Source: Monosiga brevicollis MX1 (lineage: Eukaryota; Opisthokonta; Choanoflagellata; Craspedida; Salpingoecidae). From it: 13,423 nt of DNA. How positions within the stretch are numbered: position 1 is the stretch's first letter; each line of letters begins with the position of its first letter. The notes under the pieces are model-generated. The model saw only the letters and a program-made list of their open reading frames with translations, did not search any database and was not told the DNA's origin. Positions 1-8,395 of the stretch are shown one piece after another. The position numbers and the translations under genes were made by a program. Location: positions 172,037 to 185,459 of the forward strand of contig NW_001865048.1 of the NCBI RefSeq assembly GCF_000002865.3, read 5' to 3'.

Positions 1-399
1 GCGTAGTGCATGTCCGAGCACGAAGACGCGGGAGCTGACCTTGGGGGGATGCGTTATTGCATCACGATGCTTCATAGAGCGATGCCTTTTGGCGCAGACG
101 CGATTAAAGGACCAGTGGCCGCAGTCGCAGCAAACAGCGCTGGGAAAAAAGGTGGTCAAATTTTCGTTGGCATGTACAGGATGGCTTTCAATGTAGTGCG
201 CCATCAGCGGATCGCCCTTGCGCATTGAGCACACACATCCTGGCGCAGGACAGTCAATCCAGTTCAGAGAAGGAAAGCACTCGGAAGGGCGGCGGAGATC
301 GGGTGGAGTGGAATGGTGCGTTTGAACATGGCGTTGCTCATTGGAATCCGAGACAAGCATGTTGCAGATTGCACAAGACACCGGAGAAGGAGTCGCCAT
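1..399 (-). CDS. Triple C2H2 zinc-finger protein, N-terminal part (runs off the left edge)
   Basis: Minus-strand frame from ATG at 399-397 stays open for 133 codons to the window edge, so it is 3'-incomplete. It shows three zinc-finger patterns: C9-X2-C12-X11-H24-X3-H28, C50-X4-C55-X12-H68-X4-H73 and C90-X2-C93-X12-H106-X4-H111. The second and third have classical C2H2 spacing; three such arrays by chance are very unlikely. The linkers (about 21 and 16 residues) are longer than the TGEKP type of tandem transcription factors. The start has A at -3 and G at +4, and an in-frame stop lies upstream. A pyrimidine tract ending in CAG stands five bases before the ATG. C2H2 fingers bind nucleic acid or protein. 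Function is not recognised: it could be a host regulatory protein or the N-terminus of a non-LTR retrotransposon ORF, since R2-like elements carry N-terminal fingers. Confidence 0.7.
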   Translation of the reverse strand, partial: MATPSPVSCAICNMLVSDSNEQRHVQTHHSTPPDLRRPSECFPSLNWIDCPAPGCVCSMRKGDPLMAHYIESHPVHANENLTTFFPSAVCCDCGHWSFNRVCAKRHRSMKHRDAITHPPKVSSRVFVLGHALR

Positions 400-404
400 A
401 ATGG

Positions 405-495
405 CTGCACGCAAAGAAAAGAAAGGCAAGGTGAGATGGTTCACGCATCAATAAATGGCAGCGCATGCGAGGAATGAGGAAGGGTGGGGACTCAC
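405..495 (-). other. Candidate leader intron upstream of the zinc-finger ORF (91 bp)
   Basis: On the minus strand a strong donor, GTGAGT, starts at 495. A pyrimidine-rich stretch ending in TGCAG stops at 405, five bases before the ATG at 399. The upstream reading frames do not join the zinc-finger frame without a stop, so the exon before the donor is best read as 5' untranslated. Splicing is inferred from site quality only. Confidence 0.45.
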
Positions 496-773
496 CGTTG
501 AGGAGAAGGAAAATGCAACGGAAATTGTAACGGAAGAACGAATCTCAACGGTCAAACCATAAGGGATGACACTTGGTACGTGACCGAAGTTGTCTCGATG
601 AACAGGTGAAAAAGTGTCTCCGTTCCAGCAAGCTTCTGCTGACAAATCATTTCCCAGAAGAACAAAAGACGTGCGTGCTTTATAAGGTACACGTGCTTTT
701 AAGATGGGGGAGCAAAGAAGAGAAGAGGAGAAGGGGCGGGAAAATCAGAGAAAAGTCGACAAAACGCCCCTCC

Positions 774-791
774 CACACACACACACACACA
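774..791. repeat. (CA)9 microsatellite
   Basis: An uninterrupted CA run of nine units in the presumed leader or promoter of the endoplasmin gene. Similar alternating tracts occur at 7167-7185 and 12064-12089, both in non-coding DNA. Confidence 0.9.
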
Positions 792-869
792 AAGAACATC
801 CCACTGAACTTGACTGACTGACTGCGGCTGCGCGTTATTTTTCTCGTCGCGTCGATCGATTGGAATAAG

Positions 870-994
870 GTGCGTTCCTCGGTGCGCGTTGCTCGTCGGG
901 GGCCCGTCGTGTGTTGACGTTGTTATGCCGACCTTTGCTGCCGTTGGTGGGACGATGGCGCTCACCTGACGGCTGCTTGTGTCGGTTTGGGCAG
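870..994 (+). other. Candidate 5' leader intron that would remove a 14-codon uORF
   Basis: A good donor context, AAG|GTGCGT, starts at 870. An acceptor, GGGCAG, ends at 994, five bases before the endoplasmin ATG. The 125-bp interval contains an upstream ATG at 925 opening a 14-codon frame (with a second in-frame ATG at 955) that ends in TGA at 967-969. If the interval is spliced the uORF disappears; if it is retained, the ribosome meets the uORF 30 nt before the main start. The acceptor's pyrimidine tract is modest, so splicing is a proposal. Confidence 0.4.
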
Positions 995-999
995 GCACG

Positions 1000-3748
1000 A
1001 TGCGGTCGATTTATGTGCTGGCCGCCTTGGCCGCGCTGGCTCTTGTCCTGCTGCCTGGTAAGCTGCATCACCCCACAGCCCCTCTCTCCCACTCTCTAGC
1101 TCTAGTTATGGCTCAAAGCTTGCACCCGTCATCCTCACCTCACCTCACCTCATCCCGCCGTCTGTTTCCTAGGTGTGGCAATCAAGGGCGCTGCTGCCGA
1201 TGTAACGGATATCGAGATTGAGGAAATTCCTGATGTTTCGACCGAGGCCTCTGCTGCCGCGGGGGGCGCTGACGGTGATGCCGCGGCTCGTGCCGAGCGT
1301 GCCATCACCCTTGATGGCATGAGCGCAGATGAGAGCAAGATCTTGGCTGACAAGGCTGACAAGTTTGAGTTCCAGGCTGAGGTCAGCCGCATGATGAAGC
1401 TCATCATCCACTCGCTCTACAAGAACAAGGACATCTTCCTTCGTGAGATCATCTCCAACGCATCAGATGCTCTGGACAAAATCCGCCTCCTCTCCCTCAC
1501 CGACAAGTCGGTCTTGGGCGATCTGGAGGACCTTCACATCAAGATTCATGTGGACAAGGAGAACAAGGTGCTGCACATTACGGACACGGGTATCGGTATG
1601 ACCCGCGAGGACCTCACCAAGAACCTCGGTACCATCGCCAAGTCGGGCACCAGCGAGTTTCTGGCCAAGGTTGCCGAGGGCGGTGATACGGGTAACCTCA
1701 TTGGCCAGTTTGGTGTCGGCTTTTACTCGGCCTTCCTCGTCGCCGATACCGTTGTCGTCACCTCCAAGCACAACGACGACAAGCAGCACATCTGGACCTC
1801 GGACGCTTCCTCCTTTAGCATTGTTGAGGACCCCCGTGAAGACGAGCAACTTGGCCGTGGTACTCGCATCTCCCTCTACCTCAAGGACGAGGCTGCCGAG
1901 TTCCTGGAGGAGAACACCGTTCGCGACCTGATCAAGAAGTACTCTGAGTTTATCAACTTTGACATCTACCTGTACACCTCCAAGACCGTGGAGGTTGACC
2001 CCGCTGAGCTGGAGGCTGAGGCCGAGGAGGCCGAGGCTGAGCTTGAGGATGACGAAGCCGACTCAGAGGATGATATTGTCGAGGAAGAGGATGAGGAGGT
2101 GGATGATGAAGAGGTACGTTTGTGCAGTTTTTGACCCGAACTTGGACATGAATGCCCGCTCGAAGTTCGCACACACAGACACATACAATCGTTTTTGTTT
2201 TTTTTTCTGTTTTTGTTTTTTCCCCTCCCCACCGACTGTCTCTCGTTGCTCTTCTTTCTATATCTTGACGCAAACAGCACTCACTTACGTCGTCTCGCTG
2301 CCCCCTAGAACGTCGCCGTCGAGACGACCAAGACTGTCTGGGACTGGGAGATCATCAACGCCAACAAGCCCATCTGGACACGCAACAGCAAGGATATTGA
2401 GGAGGAAGAGTACAACAACTTTTACAAGGCTTTCTCCAAGGATGGCAAGGACCCGCTGGGTCACATTCACTTTACTGCCGAGGGTGAGGTTACCTTCCGC
2501 TCCATCCTTTACATCCCTTCGGCCGCTCCCCCGGGCTTCTACCAGGACTACGGCAAGGGCAAGGGCAGCATCAAAATGTACGTGCGCCGTGTCTTCATTA
2601 CCGACGAGTTTGAGGACATGATGCCCAAGTACCTGAACTTCCTGCGCGGTGTCGTTGACTCGGATGACCTGCCGCTCAACGTGTCCCGTGAGACCCTGCA
2701 ACAGCACAAGCTGCTCAAGGTCATTCGCAAGAAGCTTGTGCGCAAGGCCCTGGAGATGTTCAAGAAGCTGGATGACGAGACGTATGCCAAGTTTTGGGCT
2801 GAGTTTGGTACCTCCATCAAGCTCGGTTTGATTGAGGATTACGCCAACCGCACTCGCCTCGCCAAGCTGCTGCGCTTTGAGAGCAGCCATGACGCCGAGA
2901 AGCAGACGAGCCTGGAGGACTACATTGAGCGCATGAAGAAGGGCCAGGACAAGATCTTCTTCATTGCCGCCGGCTCTCGTCAGGAGGCCGAGACGTCGCC
3001 CTTTGTTGAGCGCCTGCTCAAGCGCGGCTATGAGGTCCTCTACTTCACCCAGCCCATTGACGAGTACGCCATTCAGAACCTGCCCGACTTTGAGGAGAAG
3101 AAGTTCCAGAACGTTGCCAAGGAGGGTCTTGAGCTCGACGGTGACTCCGAGACCGCCAAGGCTCGTAAGGAGGAGCTTGACGAGCAGTTTGCACCCTTGA
3201 CCAAGTTCTTGGGTGAGGCTCTGAAGGAGGACATTGAGAAGGCCGTTGTTTCGGATCGTCTCTCCGAGTCGCCCTGCGCCCTGGTGGCTAGTCAGTTTGG
3301 CATGTCTGGTAACATGGAACGCATCATGCGTGCCCAGGCTTACTCCAAGGGTGATGAGGCCAGCAACTTTTACATGTCTCAGAAGAAGACGCTCGAGATC
3401 AACCCCCGTCATCCGTTGATCAAGAACCTGCTGGAGCGTGCTGCGCTTGAGGAAAACAAGGAGGAGGGTGAGACAGTTGATAGCACACTCATGAACACGG
3501 CCCAGGTGCTGCTGGATACGGCGCGCCTGCGCTCTGGCTACATGCTCCCTGATTCGGTCGCATTTGCTGAGCGCATCGAGCGTATGCTGCGCGCCAACAC
3601 CGGCGTCGATCTGGATGCCAAGGTGGAGGAGGAGCCAGAGCTGCCCGTTGAGGAGGCGGAGAGCGACGAGGCTGAGGTCGAGGAGGACGATGAGGAGGAG
3701 GTTGACATTGAGGGCGATGTCGAGGGCGAGACGCACGACGAGCTCTAA
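1000..3748 (+). CDS. HSP90B1: Endoplasmin / GRP94 (ER-lumenal Hsp90 chaperone)
   Basis: ATP-dependent chaperone of the ER lumen that folds secreted and membrane proteins. Exons 1000-1057, 1173-2113 and 2309-3748 give 812 residues, close to the usual size of about 800. Exon 1 encodes almost only the signal peptide (basic Arg2, hydrophobic core to about residue 20). The N-terminal ATPase domain has the Hsp90 signature [10 protein letters not shown] at 102-111, ATP-pocket residues Glu111, Asn115 and Asp157 (DTGIGM), and [11 protein letters not shown] at 197-207. An acidic linker spans about 295-333, and intron 2 lies at its end. The middle domain carries NVSRE with the conserved ATPase arginine at about 460. 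The dimerisation domain ends in a second acidic tail and HDEL (809-812), the ER-retrieval signal. The signal peptide plus HDEL separates it from cytosolic Hsp90 and mitochondrial TRAP1. Donors GTAAGC and GTACGT and acceptors CCTAG and CCCTAG are clean, and no frameshift is seen. Confidence 0.97.
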
Positions 3749-4099
3749 GCGTTGACCAACCACATACTACAGACTTTTTTTTGTTTTTCTAACACGATGT
3801 AAAAAAATTGATCACGGAAATCAATGGATCCCCAGTGTGTGTAAAAAATGCCGCTCCTTCAGACAACGTGAGGTATCTGCCCTCAAACCATCCATTCACT
3901 GACACGTTCATGTGGAAGCTGTTCGATTTTTTGGCTTTTAAATTTCGTTTGGCAAAAAGAAAACAAGAACGGCCAGGCATTCAAATCGAGCGAGCGCGCG
4001 AAAATGCCGTCTCCCTTCCCGTCTTCAGGGGTAGTCATTCGGACTGATGCAGTGTCTGTACATGAGGTTTCAATCACAAACGTCTTGGCGCTTGTGACC
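3749..4099. other. Convergent intergenic interval (3' UTRs of endoplasmin and CCT8)
   Basis: Only 351 bp separate the two stop codons, so the 3' UTRs must be short or overlap. No AATAAA was seen on either strand. TGTAAA occurs on the plus strand at 3798 and 3840 after A/T-rich stretches and might serve in 3'-end formation. No coding potential was recognised. Confidence 0.6.
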
Positions 4100-6836
4100 T
4101 TAATCTTCGTCGTAGTTGCCCTGCTTGGGAGGCTTGGGGCCACCGGCACGCTTGGCCATGATGATCTGATCCACACGGAGGACGGTACACGCTGCCTGGG
4201 TGGCATAGGTAATGCCCCAGCGCTTGGTGTGATAAAGGTCGAGAATGTTGGCCGCAACCACGTCCTTAATGTCCTCGCTGGAATCAGTGTCATTGTCAAA
4301 GCCAGCGTTCTTGTTGCCACCCTGGTGAGCGGCATACAACTTGGACACGAGCTCCTTGGGCTTGACGCCGGCGTTCTCTGCCAGAGTCTGAGGCACGACC
4401 TCCAACGCCTCTGCAAAGGCCTTGATGGCATACTGTTCCAGACCTGATTGAAGCACACCACGCACACACGAGCAGGCACAGGCACATGGTAAGCCAAAAC
4501 AAAGTCCGTGGGAATCAAAGTCACTGCATCAACGTGGTTGGATGTTGGGCGGGCGTTCACGGGCGTGCTTCTGCAAGTCGTACCAGCGCAAGTATCACCA
4601 AAAGAGGACAGCTGCAGGGCCAACTCGATTTCGGCCGCACCCGCACCGGGCACAAAGCGGCCGTCCTGTGTGAGGGCCTTGTAGTTGTTGACTCCGTCAT
4701 CGATGGCACGTTCGACATCATCCATGATGTTGGCGGTAGCACCGCGAATCACAATCGTGGAGACGGCGCTCTGCACGTCGTCTTGACGGAAAATCGTTAC
4801 GGTAGTATCACCAATCTCCTTGAGCTCGACGTGATCGCAATGACCAATCTCCGAAGGAGCGGGGGGCGAGAAGCGAGGCAAGGCGGTGGTGCGCGTGGCG
4901 CGGCAAAGACGTTTGAGCTCAAACTTGGAGTTGGTCTTGACCACCATGATATCCATGCGGTTGCAAAAGTGGAGCGCCATGTCTCCGATCTTGCCACCTG
5001 ATGAACCACGCAGTGAAACAAAACAGCATTGGTCAAAATGAGCAGGGGGAGGAAAAAAGTGTAGCAAAGGAAACCAGGCAGGAGTGACACAAAGGAACAA
5101 ATGATTTCGGTTTTTTGGTTTGTTTTTTTTATAAAGTGGGGGCACGTACTGGTGACGATGACGTCAACGCCGGCATCCTTGATGCCCTTGATGTTCTGCT
5201 CCAGGAGTTGTTCCTCGTTGATTGAGTACTGCTTCAGCTCATCAGCCGAGTTAATCAGGACTGTACCCTTCGTCTCGGTAAAGCCGTAGTCAACATCTGC
5301 CGTGTACACGGCCATGCGCGCGTTCTCGGCAGAGGAGACGACACCTGCCGCGCCACGAGTGAAGACCATGCCGCGAAGGACAGTGGAGCTCGTCACACCG
5401 CTGCCAAGGATTTTGCAAACGCGAACGTTGTCAACGTTGAAAGGCAAGCGTGTTGCCTCCTTGGGCAGAATGCGCAGGCAGGCTTCAGCCACCAGCTTGG
5501 CAATGAACTGTTCCAGACCGGCCTGCTTGCTGCCAATGCACGTTTCCAAGGCCTGGGCCACCGTCTGTTGGTTACACAAAACAACAACGTGAACATGATG
5601 TAGCACACCAAGGGTTGTCTGAAACCATACTGCAACTCCCTTGAGAAAAGGAGGGGCAGAGAGAGGGCGAGAGAAAAAGAGAGAGGAAGGGGAAGGGGAA
5701 AAAAACGAAAAGACTGACCTCGACATCGCGAGGATCCTCGACAGTGTGACAAACAAGAGTCTCGAGGATCTCTTGAGCCTTTTCGCAGGCCATCTCAAAA
5801 CCAGCAATGACATCTGCCACAGCCACGCCCTGATGTGCAAACGGATCCATGATTGCACATGGGGGTCATCTGGATGAGAAGACGAACGAGCTTTTGTCTG
5901 ATGTGTATTTCCAAGTTTGCGAGATGTGTGCGTGGCACGTACCATGCGCAAGAGGTGTTCGGCCTTTTCAAGCATCTTGCCAGCCAGGATAATGACAAAG
6001 TTGGTGCCATCGCCAGCCTCGTGCTCTTGTTGGCCCGAGGCGTCAATGACCATCTTGGCAGCTGGGTGCTCGACCTGTCACATGCACCACCAGAACGATG
6101 AGCGGGTTGGAAGAAACCCCAACTGGAGAACCAAGCCGAGGGCATCACAGCACAACAGAGCAGAACGAAGTCACATGGCAGCCTACATCGAGCTTTTGGA
6201 TGATAGTGGCGGCATCGTTGGTCACAAAAAGCTTGTCAAGGTGATCCACAATCATCTTGTTCATGCCTGAGGCATGACACAGCGCACAAGCCCGGGTCGA
6301 GTAAGAGCAAGCTAATGCCTTGAAGCGCGGAATGCTGCATGAAACAAAAAGGTAAAAGAAAAACCGCCAGCTACGGTTTGTGGCACTTGGAGCATACCAT
6401 TGGGGCCAAAGGAGGAACGGATAATGTTGGCAATCTCCTTGCACGCATTAATGTTACGATACACGGCTTCTTCGAGACCAGAGTAGTGCTGCAGTGACAG
6501 GGGCAAACGAGCCAAGCATGAGCCAGATGCATCCATGCGCCGTATGCATCCATGAGGAGATAATCCTTGTCCATCACAACCACGGAAACGGAAAGAAGAG
6601 GCCAAAACAGTTTAAAAAAAAAGAAGATTGCGGCAGAAGAAAAAAAAAAGTGTTGACCAGGACTCGACTGCGGGGTCGAGCAGGAAGGTTGGAGACGGCG
6701 CAACTTCGACGAGCACGACCAACTTCTTTAGGATTAAGGACGGAATGAAGCCGGTGTTTGCTAGAGGCAATTTGCGTACCTTGGCACCATCCTTCATCAT
6801 GGTCTGAAGGCCGACCTTGGGGATGTGCATCGCCAT
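4100..6836 (-). CDS. CCT8: T-complex protein 1 subunit theta (CCT/TRiC chaperonin)
   Basis: One of eight paralogous subunits of the cytosolic chaperonin that folds actin, tubulin and other proteins with ATP. Eight exons on the minus strand: 6836-6780, 6488-6398, 6266-6187, 6074-5943, 5829-5719, 5564-5150, 4997-4584 and 4443-4100. They join in frame to 547 residues; I recall human CCT8 as 548. Theta-specific landmarks are the N-terminal MAMHIPK and the conserved YSGLEEAVYRN (about 21-31). Chaperonin motifs are NDAAT (66-70), GDGTNF (97-102), FNVDNVRVCKILGSG in the middle, the ATPase aspartates at 395-396, and a C-terminal tail with RVDQIIMAK and GGPKPP. The usual VPGGGA reads VPGAGA here (Ala414). 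The start has a textbook Kozak context (GCCACCATGG). Intron phases are 0,1,0,0,0,1,1 and all are GT-AG. A 9-codon uORF could lie at 6941-6912 if the leader extends that far. Confidence 0.97.
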
Positions 6837-7166
6837 GGTGGCGGTGTGTGGGTGGGAGCGCGGCTGAGCTGCTCTGTTGCGTTTGTCGGATGGGTGTGTT
6901 CCTGGTCTCTACTAGGGTCTACAAGCCAAAACTACCACCATGGAACAAGGAAACAGTGAGGACAGCCCCGGTTGCCAATCAAACGGGTTGACAGCCGCGC
7001 ACACAACGTCGGCCAGTCGCTCTCAAGACCACAACGTGCTTTCGGGGTCAAAGTGGGAGAAAAAGTAAGCACCCGACCCCACACCCTTCTCGAGCCGGCC
7101 GTCGTCTTCAAAAGCGAGTCGCAGCAGACATCAAAGCACACAGTCCAACAACTCGAGCATCAACCG

Positions 7167-7185
7167 CACACACACACACACACAC
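7167..7185. repeat. (CA)n microsatellite upstream of CCT8
   Basis: An uninterrupted CA run of about nine units, roughly 330 bp upstream of the CCT8 start codon. Confidence 0.9.
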
Positions 7186-7209
7186 GCTGCCGGCGAACGC
7201 GTCAACGGT

Positions 7210-7475
7210 GACGAGCCAGAGACAGGGCGAGATACGCAGAGAGACAGACAGCGAGTGGAAGCAATCCAGAGACAGAGAGCGGCGAGAGACGAACACAAAG
7301 GGAGACATGCAGGTAAAAGCAGAGATAGAGCAGAGACGATGACAGCGACAAGAGACACAAGCCAACCACAGAGAAACCAGAGAGATCAAAAGTATTTTTT
7401 TTTTCTTGCTATCCAACCTGTTGCTGACCACCAAAAAAACTGCAAGAGAGAAAGAGAGAGAGAGACTTTTTGTTG
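7210..7475. repeat. Purine-rich GAGACA/AGAG low-complexity tract
   Basis: The plus strand carries many imperfect copies of GAGACA and CAGAGA between about 7210 and 7400, then an (AG)n stretch at about 7443-7468. On the CCT8-sense strand this is pyrimidine-rich. It may be a simple degenerate repeat or a GAGA-type regulatory tract; nothing here decides between them. Confidence 0.6.
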
Positions 7476-7659
7476 TTCCGTTGTATAGTGCAGTGGACGC
7501 TGCTGCATAAACGTGGGTGTCAAGGTGGCTGGGCAAGTGTGATGGTGTGGTACACTTTGGCCAAAGTTGGCGGCTACCAGGTGTGAGACCACTTGGCAGA
7601 GGCGGGTTGCTGAGGCCCGAATTATACAAATTGATTTGACAGGTATAAATAAGGTTCAT

Positions 7660-8240
7660 TCAATAGCCAAAGTCGATCTCAGATTCATCTGACATTGACA
7701 ATTTGTCAGAGGATTCGAGCCCTGAAGAGAGGAGCGCTGGGTGTCGAGGGACTATCCAAACGCGTTGGCGTGCGTCTCGTAGGGCTCGAGCAGGCTGCGG
7801 CACGCGGTTGAGGTCAAGCCGACGTGGGCGTTTCATTCAGCCCACCACTCGCGCCGGGAGCCCGTATGTGCGGCCCGAGTGTCGAGTAGCGCGCCCCAGA
7901 GACCGAGCCAGTGCAGCTCTGAATGGCAGAGCTCCAAAAAGGCCACAATCTTGTCGAGCGTCGCCTGAGCCCCTTTTACCCCGCTGGTCATAAAGTGCTC
8001 ATGGTGCAGCGTGCGCAGCTGTTCGAGTCCTGCAGTTCCAGCTCATGGTATTGAAGTCAAGCAGCAACCCTCGGGCCCCGTTTCTAGCGCAAGCAAGGTC
8101 CAAATTGTTTTGCAGCACAAAACTGGTAGGCTGCCCAGGGACGACGTGGCACGGCCAGGAAACTTGCTCGCCCCGACCCAAACATTTGCTGCAGAGATCG
8201 CGCCATGATGCCGTAGCGCGGCGACTTTTCCACCAGCACA
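7660..8240 (-). other. Unrecognised coding-like region (three adjoining minus-strand open stretches)
   Basis: Three minus-strand stretches look coding in composition but lie in different frames. About 8270-8084 contains VEKSPRYGIMARSLQQMFG. 8042-7833 contains LEQLRTLHHEHFM and DKIVAFLELC, with Leu/Glu-rich helical character. 7836-7660 is a 58-codon frame from ATG to TGA whose acidic end reads SDESEIDFGY. The second and third overlap at ATGA (7836-7833). Codon choice (CTC, CTG, GAG, AAG, CGC) matches the neighbouring real genes. I could not find introns joining the frames cleanly: a CTGCAG acceptor ends near 8030, but no matching strong donor in phase was found. It may be the 3' end of a real gene with introns I misplaced, or a decayed gene. 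No family is recognised. Confidence 0.3.
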
Positions 8241-8395
8241 ACAGCAGCAGGCAAATCCTCCCTTCTCACACATGCGAACGTCCAAAAACAATGCACACAC
8301 ACGAATGTCAGCATTGAAATTTTTGACATGTGAATTTTTTTTTGGGAGGGAAGGAGGGGGCAGGCAAGAAGATGTGTCGTTCGTCAATTGAAGGG

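Larger units (their letters stand above)
500..999. promoter_or_regulatory. Divergent upstream region between the zinc-finger ORF and the endoplasmin gene
   Basis: The two start codons (399 on minus, 1000 on plus) point away from each other, so about 600 bp must hold both promoters and leaders. A TATA-like TTTATAAG lies near 680 on the plus strand and a purine-rich stretch spans about 700-765. A CCAAT box in reverse (ATTGG) sits at 859-863, but no CCACG half lies at the distance of the metazoan ER stress element, and no clear heat-shock element was found. A candidate leader intron occupies 870-994. Confidence 0.4.
6837..7659. promoter_or_regulatory. Upstream region of CCT8, low-complexity, no gene recognised
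   Basis: This is the 5' flank and leader of the minus-strand CCT8 gene. I see no protein-coding frame with family resemblance. It holds a CA run at 7167-7185, a long GAGA/GACA-rich stretch at about 7210-7475, a T run near 7395, and more ordinary sequence from about 7480. Transcription start and promoter elements could not be located. Confidence 0.5.

Noticed and set aside
10-228. 72-codon plus-strand frame at the left edge
   Set aside because: It is antisense to the zinc-finger frame, which has three well-formed motifs; the plus frame has none.
448-645. Minus-strand frame starting at 645 as coding exon 1 of the zinc-finger gene
   Set aside because: At the GTGAGT donor it is in phase 0, which would put the next exon out of the zinc-finger frame and reach a stop. 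The segment is better read as leader.
1150-1411. Two minus-strand frames opposite endoplasmin exon 2
   Set aside because: Shadows of the sense frame with no independent support.
2285-3763. 492-codon open frame on the minus strand
   Set aside because: It lies entirely opposite the endoplasmin coding exon. Long antisense frames are common opposite GC-biased, Glu/Lys-rich genes, and the translation is low-complexity Leu/Val-rich with no family motif.
3883-5145. 420-codon minus-strand frame
   Set aside because: It includes CCT8 exon 7 but reads through introns 6 and 7 and then continues out of frame over exon 8. The spliced model restores conserved CCT8 sequence instead.
4797-6053. 418-codon minus-strand frame as a single CCT8 exon
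   Set aside because: It contains true exon 4 and exon 6 sequence but reads through introns; splicing out the GT-AG introns gives uninterrupted similarity to CCT8.
7167-7475. Possible CRISPR-like or satellite array
   Set aside because: The repeats are simple CA and GA words without constant units and spacers, and the window is eukaryotic.
7703-7993. 96-codon plus-strand Arg/Ser-rich frame
   Set aside because: Low-complexity composition and opposite to more coding-like minus frames; no motif recognised.
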